A stretch of 64,000 bases of DNA from Stenotrophomonas indicatrix (GCF_002750975.1 NZ_PEJS01000001.1:2046001-2110000), one strand, 5' to 3'. Shown: positions 51,081 to 61,500, counted from the first letter of the stretch. The notes: generated by a model not told the origin, from the sequence alone. Numbers and translations: made by a program.

Positions 51081-52712
51081 TCAGTAGCTGGTGCTGATGT
51101 TGAAATGCAGGCGCGGGTCGTCCTTGCGCGTGACCGGGCCATCGGCGTAGGGCCAGGCGTAGTCCAGGCGCAGCTGCAGGTGTTCGCCCAGGCGCAGCTG
51201 CGCGCCCAGCCCGACCGACGCCAGGTTGTACTTGTCGCGCTGTTCCGGCAGCGGCTGACGCAGGCGCAGGTAGGCCGCGTCGGCGAAGCTGTACAGCCGC
51301 AGGTCGGTACCGCTCCACAGCGACCACGCCGGGGTGCGCCATTCCAGGTTGGCCAGGCCACCGTAGTCGCCGATCGCTTCGGCCGACAGGTAGCCGCGCA
51401 CGGTGTACATGCCGCCGGCGGCGAACTGTTCGGCCGAGACCAGCGGTGCATCGGTCGCTTGCAGCGAGCCACGCGCAGACCACTGCCAGTCGTTGCCGAA
51501 GGTGTGCGTGTTGGAGACATCGGCCTTGAAGGCCACGAAACTCGGATCGGCCCAGTAGCGCTTCTGACCGAAATCGGTGGCGTTGCTGCCGTAACCGAAC
51601 AGACGCCGGGTTCCCGCCACCAGCTGCGTGTTGATGCTCAGCTGATCGTGCTCGCCCTGGCGCACGCCGACGAAGGCCAGCGTGACCGGTGCGTACTTCA
51701 AGGGCGTCTTCAGGCTGTCCTTGCCCATCTGCGTGTCTTCTTCGGTGTCCTTGAAGTCCACGCCGAGGCTGAGCTGGCGCCACCAAGCGCTGCTGCCCGG
51801 CAGGCGGTAGTTGAGCTTGAGACCGATCGAATGACCGTTGCCGATCACGTTGGTGCCGGTGCCCGTGCCTGCGCCGCCTTGTCCGCCGGCATTGAGTACG
51901 CGGCTGTCGGACGTGTAGCCCGATGCCTCAAGACTCCACGGCGTGCCCTCGAAGGGAACGGTGTAGGCGGCGGAGAACACCTTTGCCTGGTGGGTGTCTT
52001 CCGGCGCGATGAACACGCCGATGCTCGCACTGTGGCCGCGCCGCCACAGGTTGTCGTGGGCCAGCGATGCACTCAGGCGCAGCTTCTCGGTATCGGCGCT
52101 GTGGTCGTTGTTGAGCGCCGCACTGGCACGCCAGGGTGACTTTTCTTCCACCTGCAGGTCCACATCCATGGTGCCCGGCACCTGGCCTTCGCGCACCAAT
52201 GGCATCACCTGACGGCGGCCCCCTTCGTTCAGCGCCGTCAGTTCCTTCTGTGCCTGGTCGAAATCGGGCACGCGCCCTTCAGCCAACGACGGCACCCGCT
52301 CACGGATGCGCTCGGGTGAGTCATGGCGGGCACCGACCACGCGCAGCTGGCCAATGGGCGTCTGCTGCACCTTCAGCAGCACCACGCCCGCGTTGACCTG
52401 CTGCTCGGGCAGCTCCACATAGACCGATTGGTAGCCGGCCTGCTGGTACAGCGCGTTGACTGCATCGCGCGCCTTCTCGACATCGGCGAGCGTTTTGCCG
52501 GGGCCGAGGAACGGTTCGACCGCGCGTTCGATCTGGCGCGCATCGAGCACGGTGTTGCCGCGCACGATGTACTCGTTGATGTTCACCGTGGGCGCTGGCG
52601 CGGCGTCCTGCGCGAACGCTGGAGACGGCAGCGACGCCAGGGCCAGCAGCAAGGGATGCAGGCGCAGCGGAAGGCGAACGGCACGGCACGGAACGGGAGT
52701 CATCGAAGGCAT
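51081..52712 (-). CDS. TpsB transporter, ShlB/FhaC/HecB family
   Basis: 543 residues. Signal peptide (LPLRLHPLLLALASLPSPAFA), a POTRA 1 region (about 40-115: INEYIVRGNTVLDARQIERAVEPFLG, ALYQQAGYQSVYVELPEQQV), POTRA 2 (QLRVVGARHDSPERIRERVP, LDLQ-type VDLQVEEK) and a 16-strand barrel ending RLHFNISTSY. The conserved loop-6 type motif appears as GGMYTVRGYLSAEAIGDYG. It should secrete the large DUF3739-type adhesin encoded 3 kb away on the same strand. It leads a six-gene operon including ExbB-ExbD-TonB. Confidence 0.95.
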   Translation of the reverse strand: MPSMTPVPCRAVRLPLRLHPLLLALASLPSPAFAQDAAPAPTVNINEYIVRGNTVLDARQIERAVEPFLGPGKTLADVEKARDAVNALYQQAGYQSVYVELPEQQVNAGVVLLKVQQTPIGQLRVVGARHDSPERIRERVPSLAEGRVPDFDQAQKELTALNEGGRRQVMPLVREGQVPGTMDVDLQVEEKSPWRASAALNNDHSADTEKLRLSASLAHDNLWRRGHSASIGVFIAPEDTHQAKVFSAAYTVPFEGTPWSLEASGYTSDSRVLNAGGQGGAGTGTGTNVIGNGHSIGLKLNYRLPGSSAWWRQLSLGVDFKDTEEDTQMGKDSLKTPLKYAPVTLAFVGVRQGEHDQLSINTQLVAGTRRLFGYGSNATDFGQKRYWADPSFVAFKADVSNTHTFGNDWQWSARGSLQATDAPLVSAEQFAAGGMYTVRGYLSAEAIGDYGGLANLEWRTPAWSLWSGTDLRLYSFADAAYLRLRQPLPEQRDKYNLASVGLGAQLRLGEHLQLRLDYAWPYADGPVTRKDDPRLHFNISTSY

Positions 52713-52789
52713 CGCGTCGTATCGAAGGGAATGGCCAGGGAGCGGCGCGTGGGTCTACCAACAGGACGTGCAGGCCGCGTCAAAACCGC

Positions 52790-52821
52790 CAACAGTTTTG
52801 TGACAGCACTGTCATCTGTTG
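52790..52821. promoter_or_regulatory. Nested inverted repeats in tpsB promoter gap
   Basis: TGACAG/CTGTCA with a 2-bp centre (52801-52814) lies within CAACAG (52790-52795) and CTGTTG (52816-52821). It stands about 80 bp upstream of tpsB and 84 bp before the divergent small gene, a likely site for a dimeric regulator or a folded leader. Confidence 0.5.
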
Positions 52822-52904
52822 ACGATGCTGAAACAGGCGCAGGCGGACACTTCGCCTGGCACACGTCTTCATTGCAAAGCGCTTGCTGCCTCGGGTGATT
52901 CAGG

Positions 52905-53246
52905 ATGCACACCACTCTGCTTACGCCAAACCGCCCTGCCCTCTGCCTGACGTTGGTTCTGGCTCTGGCTTCGCCCTGGGCGCGGGCCGAGCAGGCTGCC
53001 AAACAGCCAGATGCAGCGCCATGCATCGAAGTACAGGTCAATGGCGAGCGCATCCCCGCCTGGGACTGCCTGCAACGCAAGCTGGCGCCGGCAGAGAACA
53101 ACGCCCTCCATCCCAATCTTCCCGAGGCCGAACGCTTGATGCGCAAGCCCGGCAACCAGTTGCTGCAGTACAACCTGGAGGGCACGCGGCAACGCATGGG
53201 CGATGCGTTCGGGCGTTCGGTGGTGCCACAGCGCCCAGCGCGCTGA
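52905..53246 (+). CDS. Small secreted hypothetical protein
   Basis: 113 residues with a signal peptide (PALCLTLVLALASPWARAEQ) and a mature part of about 80 residues. CIEVQVNGERIPAWDCLQRKL contains a likely disulfide between two Cys 15 residues apart. The remainder is helical and basic. No family is recognised. It is divergent from tpsB and convergent with the GspC-like gene (7 bp apart), so it may serve the secretion systems on either side. Confidence 0.72.
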   Translation: MHTTLLTPNRPALCLTLVLALASPWARAEQAAKQPDAAPCIEVQVNGERIPAWDCLQRKLAPAENNALHPNLPEAERLMRKPGNQLLQYNLEGTRQRMGDAFGRSVVPQRPAR

Positions 53247-53253
53247 GCCGTGT

Positions 53254-53712
53254 TCAGTGCCGTCCCACGGCGGCGGGAACGATGCCATCGGTAGGCATGG
53301 GCGGCAGTTCGGGCACGAGCAGCGAGCGCGGCTGGCCTGCCTGTTGCAGTTCAACCGCGTTCGCGCTGATTGCTGCCAGGACCGTGGATGGGCCGAGACG
53401 CTGGCCCGGTGCATAGGCCTGGGCAGGCGCCCCATCCACCGACAGCAATGCCAGTGGCGCCTGCCGCCCTGCCATCACCCCCAGCACGGTCACCTCGGTC
53501 TGTACTGCACCTGGCGAAAGCAGCCGCACCAGCGGTGCGCTCGCAGCGTCGTCGAAGGCCGGGGCAGCGGGTACGGCGACCTGCACCGTGGCGGCGGCAG
53601 CGCGAGCCGGCGCCATGAACAGGGCCATGCCCCAGTATCCCGCCACGGTCAGCAGCAGCATGGCCGCCAGCAGGGTCAACGTGCGATTGCGATCCCAACG
53701 CCTGCCGTCCAT
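53254..53712 (-). CDS. GspC-like type II secretion inner-membrane protein (HR domain only)
   Basis: 152 residues from MDGRRWDRNRTLTLLAAMLL, with GAAGG 7 nt upstream. One membrane helix (about 10-30) is followed by a homology-region domain: LLSPGAVQTEVTVLGVMAGRQAPLALL and APAQAYAPGQRLGPSTVLAAISANAVELQQAG. This is the GspC/XpsN pattern that contacts the secretin. There is no C-terminal PDZ or coiled coil, so it is a short form. It diverges from gspH-I-J with 116 bp between starts. Confidence 0.75.
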   Translation of the reverse strand: MDGRRWDRNRTLTLLAAMLLLTVAGYWGMALFMAPARAAAATVQVAVPAAPAFDDAASAPLVRLLSPGAVQTEVTVLGVMAGRQAPLALLSVDGAPAQAYAPGQRLGPSTVLAAISANAVELQQAGQPRSLLVPELPPMPTDGIVPAAVGRH

Positions 53713-53828
53713 GTTCCGCACCTTCGCCAGGTTCCTGTGCGGCCACGCTAGCAGCTGACGCTGACGCTTTTGTTTCATCATCCGCGCCTACGCTGGCAGG
53801 TATCGGCAAGGACGGGAAGCGATGTGCG

Positions 53829-54275
53829 ATGCAACGCAGGCCACGCGGTTTCACCCTGATCGAACTGATGGTGGTGCTGGTCATCATCGGCATCTGCACG
53901 GCGGGTATCGGACTCGGCCTGGGCAGCCTGCTCGACCCTGCGCGGCAGCTGCGCCAGGAATCGGAGCGGCTGGCGCAGCGCCTGCAGGTCGCTCGCGATG
54001 AAGCGCGCATCGATGGTCGGCCGATCCGCTGGCAGGCCACTTCAGAGGGCTACCGCTTCAGCCGCCGCGACAGCCAGGGCTGGGTCGAGCTGCGGCGCGA
54101 TGACCTGCTGCGCCCCCAGCAGTGGCAGACCCGTGGCATCACCGTTCAACCCATGGCCGCCATCGAGCTGAGCCCCGAATGGATTGGTGTGCCGTGGGAG
54201 CTGGCGTTGTCGCTGGACGGGCGTCGACTGCGTCTTCGTGATGATGGCAGCGGACAATTGCAGGTCCTGCAGTGA
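53829..54275 (+). CDS. gspH: Type II secretion minor pseudopilin GspH
   Basis: 148 residues. Prepilin signature RGFTLIELMVVLVIIGI: cleavage after Gly by prepilin peptidase, with Glu at +5. The body (RLAQRLQVARDEARIDGRPI, WELALSLDGRRLRLRDDG) fits GspH rather than GspG. It starts a three-gene cassette with gspI (GTGA overlap) and gspJ. Confidence 0.9.
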   Translation: MQRRPRGFTLIELMVVLVIIGICTAGIGLGLGSLLDPARQLRQESERLAQRLQVARDEARIDGRPIRWQATSEGYRFSRRDSQGWVELRRDDLLRPQQWQTRGITVQPMAAIELSPEWIGVPWELALSLDGRRLRLRDDGSGQLQVLQ

Positions 54276-54634
54276 AAAGACAGCAACACGGATTCACGTT
54301 GATCGAGGTGCTGATCGCGTTGGCCATCGTGGCCATCGCATTGGCGGCGGTGATGCGCTCGGTGGCGGTGGCGACCGATGACCAGTCGCGTCTGCGTGAC
54401 CGTCGGCTGGCCCTGTTGTGCGCGCAGGACCGCTGGCAGGAGCTGCGTCTGTCCGCACAGCCTCCCGGCGATGCACGTCTGCTGTGCCTGCAGGGGCGCA
54501 CCCGCTTCCTGGTGCAGCAGCACCTGGGCAATGGCGCCGACGGACAACCGCAGCTGGAGTTGAGCGTGGTGGCCGAAGATGCACCGAAACAATCGCTGAC
54601 GCGCCTGCAGTTGCCGTGGACGGCGGCGCCATGA
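54272..54634 (+). CDS. gspI: Type II secretion minor pseudopilin GspI
   Basis: 120 residues starting at GTG in overlap with the gspH stop. Prepilin leader MKRQQHG cleaved before FTLIEVLIALAIVAIALAAV; the C-terminal domain is short (LALLCAQDRWQELRLSAQPP). GspI is the core of the pseudopilus tip complex with J and K. Confidence 0.9.
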   Translation: MKRQQHGFTLIEVLIALAIVAIALAAVMRSVAVATDDQSRLRDRRLALLCAQDRWQELRLSAQPPGDARLLCLQGRTRFLVQQHLGNGADGQPQLELSVVAEDAPKQSLTRLQLPWTAAP

Positions 54635-55245
54635 AACGCGCGGCGGGCGGTTTCACCCTGATCGAGGTGATGATCGCCATCACCATCATGGGCGTGCTGG
54701 CGGTGATCTGCTGGCGCGCCCTGGACAGCGTGGCCAATACGGACCAGCGCCTGCGCCAGGCCGATGCCGAGACCAGCACGGCGATGCGGGTGCTGCAGCA
54801 GTTCCAGCGCGATATCGAGATGCGCGCTGACGATGCGCTGATGAACGGCGCGGTGCGCCCGGCCGATCAACCCGCGCGGCTGCTGCCGCCGTCGTTGACC
54901 AGTGAGCGCCACCCCGATGGTGGCTTCACGCTGGAGATCACCCGCAGCGTCGGTAGTGATGGGCTGCAGTGGCAGCGCGTTCGCTGGTGGCGGCAAGGCA
55001 GCACGTTGTGGCGTGCCAGCGGTACGCCTTCCGATCATTATCCGCTGCCGGCGCCCGAGCCAACGCGCGGGTTGCTGGTGGCACGTGATGTGCAGCGCTT
55101 CGAGGTGCGGGCGTGGCAGCCAGGGGTGGGTTGGGCGATGCTGCCGAGCCAGGGCGAGGTATTGCCGGCTACCGGTCTGGAGTTGCGGTTGGGGTTGCGT
55201 GATGGGCGCGGGCCGTTGAATTACCGGCGGGTGGTGGCGCTCTGA
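54631..55245 (+). CDS. gspJ: Type II secretion minor pseudopilin GspJ
   Basis: 204 residues in ATGA overlap with gspI. Prepilin motif GGFTLIEVMIAITIMGVLAVI, then the GspJ beta-rich body (LQQFQRDIEMRADDALMNGA, GLQWQRVRWWRQGSTLWRAS). No gspK or gspG follows; the next feature is a SMAG array and the end of the convergent adhesin gene. Confidence 0.92.
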   Translation: MKRAAGGFTLIEVMIAITIMGVLAVICWRALDSVANTDQRLRQADAETSTAMRVLQQFQRDIEMRADDALMNGAVRPADQPARLLPPSLTSERHPDGGFTLEITRSVGSDGLQWQRVRWWRQGSTLWRASGTPSDHYPLPAPEPTRGLLVARDVQRFEVRAWQPGVGWAMLPSQGEVLPATGLELRLGLRDGRGPLNYRRVVAL

Positions 55246-55251
55246 GAGGAG

Positions 55252-55368
55252 CATCCACGCATGGCGTGGATCTACTGGACTGCATCCACGCATGGCGTGG
55301 ATCTACTGGACTGCATCCACGCGTGGCGTGGATCTACTGAGAGGCATCCACGCATGGCGTGGATCTAC
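55252..55368 (-). repeat. Four SMAG palindromes at an exact 31-bp period
   Basis: The 24-nt unit CATCCACGCATGGCGTGGATC-TAC starts at 55252, 55283, 55314 and 55345, with 7-nt spacers (TGGACTG, TGGACTG, TGAGAGG). The third copy has one base change (GCGTGG for GCATGG). Each unit is itself a palindrome tipped by GTAG on the minus strand. Confidence 0.9.
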
Positions 55369-55377
55369 CGCCCTCCT

Positions 55378-55407
55378 GCCGCCGGGCGCTGTCCCGCGCC
55401 CGGCGGC
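55378..55407. terminator. 12-bp GC hairpin; rest of 55369-55569 without gene
   Basis: GCCGCCGGGCGC (55378-55389) pairs perfectly with GCGCCCGGCGGC (55396-55407) over a 6-nt loop, between converging gspJ and the adhesin gene. No T-run. Nothing else is seen up to the adhesin stop except a weaker GTGCGG/CCGCAC hairpin near 55530. Confidence 0.55.
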
Positions 55408-55569
55408 GCCGTGTCGGTGGTCCTCACCGCTGATGGCTGCTCCTTGCCCTCGGTGCCGTCCTGGCTGGGGCCGCCACCGTTCCCTGGCAGCTGGCCCGAT
55501 CCTCTGTTCTGCGCGTGGTGGGTGCGGACCTTGGCCCGCACCGCTCCTCCATTCACGTATGGCGTCGGT

Positions 55570-58500
55570 CTACTGCACCTGCTGCTTGCCCGCGTCTGCG
55601 CGCGCCTGCGGGAACTGGAAGGCGCTGTTGACGTCGTAGCCCGTGGCGGCGGCCGTGTTTCCGCGCGTTGGCGGGTCGATGCTGCTGCTGGCACTGCCGA
55701 AGCCCAGGATCTGCACGCTGATCACCGACGGCTGGTTGCGCCGCGCATCGTCCTGGCTCTTGCGCATCACGTCCTGTGCGGCCTGGCTGGCGCTGTTGGC
55801 CGCAGCGCTTGCCGACGCGAGCGCGTTGACGTTCACCGAGGCCAGTACCGGCAGGCCCTTGCTGTCGCCCTGCACCTGGATATTGGCGGCGTTGAGCACC
55901 TGCAGTGCCGCCAGGTTGATGTTGCCCGACACGCGGATACCCGCCTCGCCGGCATCGATGGTGCCCAGCGGCGCGATCAGGTCGACATCGCCCGGCGCCA
56001 CTTCGGCGATCGGGTTCAACGTTGCGATGCCGGCGCCGCTGGCCGGTGCCTGCGGCGACAGGATGACGTTGCCCCAGGTGTCGTAGACCCGACGCGGTGG
56101 GGTGTACAGCAGCGTGGTCTGCGAGCCACGGCCGGCGTTGATGTCGCCCTGCTCGGACCACGCCAGGATGTCACCACCAAAGGTGGTCATCACCCGCGAC
56201 AGGCCCAGCAGCACGCTGTCCTGGCTGAACAGACGGATGTCACCGTGCCCCTGGGTGACCAGGCCCGCACTTGCGGGAGGCACCACGCCCTGCACGCCCA
56301 CCACGATCTGCCCGCCTGGCGCCATCAGCTCGATGTTGCCACCCGCTTCGGTGCGCACACCGGAGCCGCCATACATCACGATATCGCCGGTACGGTTGAT
56401 CGTTGCGCCATTGGCATCCTTGTCCGGCATCAGCGTGGCGATGGCCTCGCGACCGCGCAGGTAGGAACCGAAGCGCGGCCCTTCTGCATTGGTGTACTCA
56501 CGACCACCTTCGCGCAGTTCAGCGTAGTAGACCTGGCGCAGGAAGATGCGCTGCTGCTCCTTCGGCAATGCGTCGAACACGGCCAGTGCATCCAAGCCTT
56601 CGCTGGATGTACCGAAGCGCTGCTGCAGCCACTGCTTCAGTTCCTTGTCGTAGATCTTGACCGCCTTGCCGGGCTGCGAAGCCAGCGATTGCGCCGGGTC
56701 GGCGAGCGCGGCCGGATCCAGATAGCGTGCGCGCAGTGCATCGAAATCAAGATGCTGGTTGCCTGCGGTCACCGCAATGCTCGCACCCGGCCGGGTGTCA
56801 CCCTGCACGATACCGCCGAGGCTGACGATGCTTCCCGCCTCTTCCTGGCGCAGCTGGCGGCCGGCGCTGACCTCGACATTGCCGGGGCCGGCCACCGTCA
56901 GATTGCTGCGGATGATGTCGCGGCCCGCGTCGATCCCACTGATATCGGTACTGCTGGTGTTGAGCGCGGTAACGTTTGCATTGATGACATCGCGACCGGC
57001 GCGCAGCTGTACTGCCGAGCCCGCTTCGTACCAGTCGAACACGGTGCGCCCGTTGTTCCCCGTATCGCGCGACAACTGCCGCCTGCTGCCGCTGCCCAGC
57101 CCGATGATGTCGCCGGCCACGGCATAGAATCTGCTGGCTACAGCTGGGGTAGTTGGTAGCAGCGCGCCGAGCGCTGTATTGGGACCGAACGCGAAATACG
57201 GCAGCACGGCCTCAGGGTCGGCCCTGCCCCCGTCCACGGATACGTTGCTGCGCACGGTTCCGGCATTTCCCGGCCCCCGCGCGATGAAGCCCGGATCGAA
57301 CGGGCCCGGAACGCGGGCATCACTGCTGGAGCGCACAATCTGGGTGGCCTGTTCGGCAGCCAGGATGGAACCTCCTGCCAGCACCTCCAGTCGACCCGAC
57401 GCCGAGGGCGCCAGCAGGATGACATCCTGGGCACCGAGGGTGGCGCCGCTCGCCCGCAGACTGGCGAGATTGATGTTGCCGGAGGCCGCCACGGCGCTGA
57501 ACCGGGACGGATACAACCAGTAGTTGAGGATGACGTCACCATCGCTGGGGCTGATGTCTATCACCTCCCTGCCCTGGTTGCTTCCGCTGACATGCTGCGT
57601 GCCGACCAGGCCCGGCGAAAGGTTCCCGCCTGCCGAGAACAGGTCCAGTGCGGTGCGTTGTGTCCACAGCGAGAACCAGCTCGAGCCCGACGCGTGGCTG
57701 CCATCGTCCAGCAGGATATCGTTGAAATTGGCCACCGGCACCCGCCCGGGGTCGGCCGCACTGCCCAGCACCACATCGCCGCGCGCCTGCACCAGCGCGG
57801 TGGAATCACCCAGGATGAGCACCGGCCCCGCCATCGCCACCGGGGCGTCGGCCACGAACGGATTCTTCAGCCCCAACGTTCCGTAGCTGCTCTGTATCGC
57901 ACTGACACCACCAATGTGCGCCGCCTGCAGCAGTGTGCTGCCGCGTAGATTGGTCACGGCGCCATTGAGATCCAGATCCTGCAGGAAACCTTCGGGCTGC
58001 TGCGCGCTCGCGCGCAGGCCGGGGTTGAGCGCTCCGCCGCTTCGCAGCGTCAGGTCGCCGCCCCCCGTCAGATGCAGCTCACCGTCGCTGACGCGTCCGG
58101 TCGATCCGACCGCAGCGACGATCGCGCTGGAATGGGGCGCCGTCAACAAGCCCAGGGCATTGCCCATCGGCGAGATCACGCCCGAGTGGCGGCCTGCTTC
58201 CAGGGACAGATTGCCCCCTCCCAACGTGCCGAAGCCGGTGAAGCCGACCATGCGGGGCGTCGCGTCCAGTTCGGCGCCGACGGTGCTGTAGGTGCCGAAG
58301 TTGATCCACCAGCTGGTTGCTGTGGTCTGCACACCTTCCGTCGTGCCCGAACCCTGCCGCCACAGCCAGCTTCCCACCGCGGCACTGGAATGCCCGGCCT
58401 GGTCACGTTGCGCCGTGCCCGATTCGGAGCGGCCGGTCCAGACATCGCCGATGATGTCCCGCCCCGCTTCAACACGCAGATTGCCGCCCTGGTCCGGGTA

Positions 58501-61500
58501 CCACGCCTGGTAGCCGGCGATGGCCGCGTCATAGGATCCGGAGGCCTGCGTCGCGCCGAGCAGCGCGGTGTTCATCGGTTTCGGCGCACGTGCCGCGTTG
58601 AAGCGCGCGTCGTTGCCATCGCCCAACAACGTCGGCGCACCTGCGGTGTACACGCCGAAGCCGGACTTCATGCGAACGTCCTGCGCGGCCAGCAGTGCCA
58701 GATCACCCTTGCCGGTACGCAGCACGCTCCAGGCCGGTGCCCCCAGCCGCTTGCCATAGGTCGTGACTTCCGTCAGCGTGCCGCCGCCATAGCAGTAGCC
58801 CATTGCCGCGCAGATCTCTTCCTCCGACATGCCCATCTCGGCACCCAGTTCCGAAGCCGGGCGGCCGACCCAGGATTCATCGCCCCACCATGCCAGCGAG
58901 CCTTCCTTGTCCACCAGGCGCGGCGCGGGGCCGCAGAAGGAGCCTGCACCACAGATCTCCGCCTCGGTGGTCCCAATGATCTCGGCCACCTCGGCAGGTG
59001 ACTTTCCGGCCAGACTCTCATCGCCCCACCAGTACAGAGAACCCTCCAGATTGACGATGCGATCACCCTTCCATTCTGTCGTCGTGGTTACTGTCCCGAT
59101 GGTGCTGTAGTGGCTGTCGGCCAGCACGATGCTGCCGTCGCCACCCCAACGGCGGGTCCGCGGATCGGCAGCCGCCGTATCGGCACCGCCCACTGCGGTC
59201 AGATCCCACGACGTGGTGCCGTCGGGCAGCATCGCCGCCAGCGCCCAGTTGCGCCCCTGGCGCCCGCTGGCATCGGCCGTTCGCAGCTTCACCGGCGCAT
59301 CGCCGGCCAGCTCCACCTTGGTCATCGACGGGATGATCGCACCGGCATGCAGGTCCAGTGCGCCGGAAAGCTTCATTGCCATGGGCAGGGCGACACCGGC
59401 CGGCCACACCTGTGCGGCCACCGGCGCCGGCGTGCGCAGGCGGAAGCCAGCGCCCAGGCGGGCACCGGACTGCAAAGCCAGCGCCTGTGCCAGCACGGTA
59501 CCGGCCGCCATCACCTGTCCGCTGCCTGTCGTCACGGCCGCGCCCAGAACGGTACCGGCGGGCAGCAGCAGCGGCCCGGACAACACCATCTCCGCCGGCA
59601 GCACGGTTCCCGCCGGCAAGGTTACGGCCTCGAATGGCAGTGCATAGTTCAGCGTGGCGCCAGCACGGAACTCGGTGCCGCGCTGCAGCTGGACACCTTC
59701 GCCGGGCACGATCAGGTCGCCGCCGAACGCGGTGTTGGGCGTACCGCTACTGCGCCCTTCCAGCAACACCCAGCCGTCCTCATCGGGATTGGCGGGCGGC
59801 GGCGCGAAGCCGTCGTTGATGCTGCCATAGACATTGATATCGCCCTCGGCACGCAGCACCAGCGCGGCCGATTCACCGAAGCCGCGGCGCGCAGGATCGA
59901 GCCGGTTCGACTGCGGTCCGTAGCGATAGCCGGACAGATCGATATCGCCGGCCACGACCAGATCGCCACGCGGGTTGTCACTGCTGGTCCGCGCCACGAT
60001 CTGCACGCCGGGGCGCAGGCGGTAGCTGCCCAAGGCGGCAGTGCGCTGCTGCAATCCCGTATTGACCAGCGCGGCGTTCATCCACTGGCTGTTGTCCGGG
60101 TCCACCACCGTATCCAGCCATTGCTGGTTGATCACCTGCGGACGATGGCCATGCACATCCGGAGCGCTGGCCAGCGGCGCCGAATCATAGCTGCGGAAGG
60201 CGTTTACCTGGACGTCGGCGGCACCGGCGATGCGGATGCCGCTGGCCACATTGATCGCGGCGTCGTTGCTGCCCACGCGTGGCACGTTGAGCTTGACGCT
60301 GCCGCGTGCGCGGCCATCATTCTGGCCGGGGCCGCTCCCCGCGGCCACCGACGTGCCGGCGCGCAGGTCCATCGAAGAGGCAGCGCCCAGCTGCACGCTG
60401 CCATTGGCCGAGGTCAGTTCGATCATGGCCCGGTTCGGGCTGTCGATGATCTTGCCGTAGCTGTCCACGCGCAAGGCGCTGCCATGCGCGTCCAATGTGC
60501 CATCGATACGCAGCACATCACGGGCCGACAGGCGGATGCTGCCAACCTGTTCACCGCTGGCATCGATGCGACCATTGACCTGCAGGCTGCCGCCATCGAC
60601 GCTGACATCAACGTTGCGGGCCTTCACTTCATCGCCGATCAGCAGGTCGCCTTCACTCAACTGAAAAGTCCGGCCACCGGTAATGCCGCCGGCGGTAAGC
60701 CGTGTGTTCAGTCCGGAGAAATCCTGCAGCTGACGTGCACGCAGCACCAGTTCGCCGCCGTCGTAGGGCACTTCGGTGCCACCTGCGTCGTAGCGGCCAC
60801 TGGCGCCGCCAAGCAACGTACCCGCCAGATCGACACGGCCGCCCTGCGCGCCCAGCGCGGAAACCGTCAAGCGGCCGCCGCGGTTGTTGCGGGCGGAAAG
60901 ATCGATGCGCGACGCCGCGTCGGCAACGATGTCACCGTCACGGCTCGACAGCGCTACGTCGCCGCCCCAACTGTACTTGTCCACGTCGAACAGGCTGACC
61001 TTCCGCCCCGCCATGTCCAGCACTGCATTGCTGCCAAGCGCCACGCCCTGGCGGGCATTGGCTTCGAACCGGCCGGACGCCAGCGCCACCCGGCTGTCGA
61101 TCACAACGCGTTCGGTCGTGATGGACAACTCCGCACCCAACGCATCGCTGCCCGCGGTTGCCGCAGCACCGCGCAACTGCACCGTACCGCCATTGCGGAT
61201 TGCCAGCTGCGCGCCCGCACTGCCGGTCAGCAGCGGGGTAACGATATCCAGCGCGCCGCCGCTGAACTGCCAGCCGCTGCCTGCCACGTAATCGCCCTGC
61301 CGCTGGAAGACATCCAGACTGCCCTTGCCGGAGAACAACATGCGATCCGATGCTGCCAGGGTAACGCCGGCGAAGCCGAGCACCTGGCGATCCGCGGCCA
61401 CCGACGAGCTGGGCCGGGTGAGGGGCGCACGTCCCAACTCCAGCACCCGTGTATTGATTTCCAGCTGTCCTTGGCCAAGCCGGCCCAGCATCGCCTCGCC

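Noticed and set aside
55252..55368. CRISPR-like array (24-nt repeats, 31-bp period)
   Set aside because: Spacers are only 7 nt and two are identical, units are SMAG palindromes found elsewhere in the window, and no cas gene is present.
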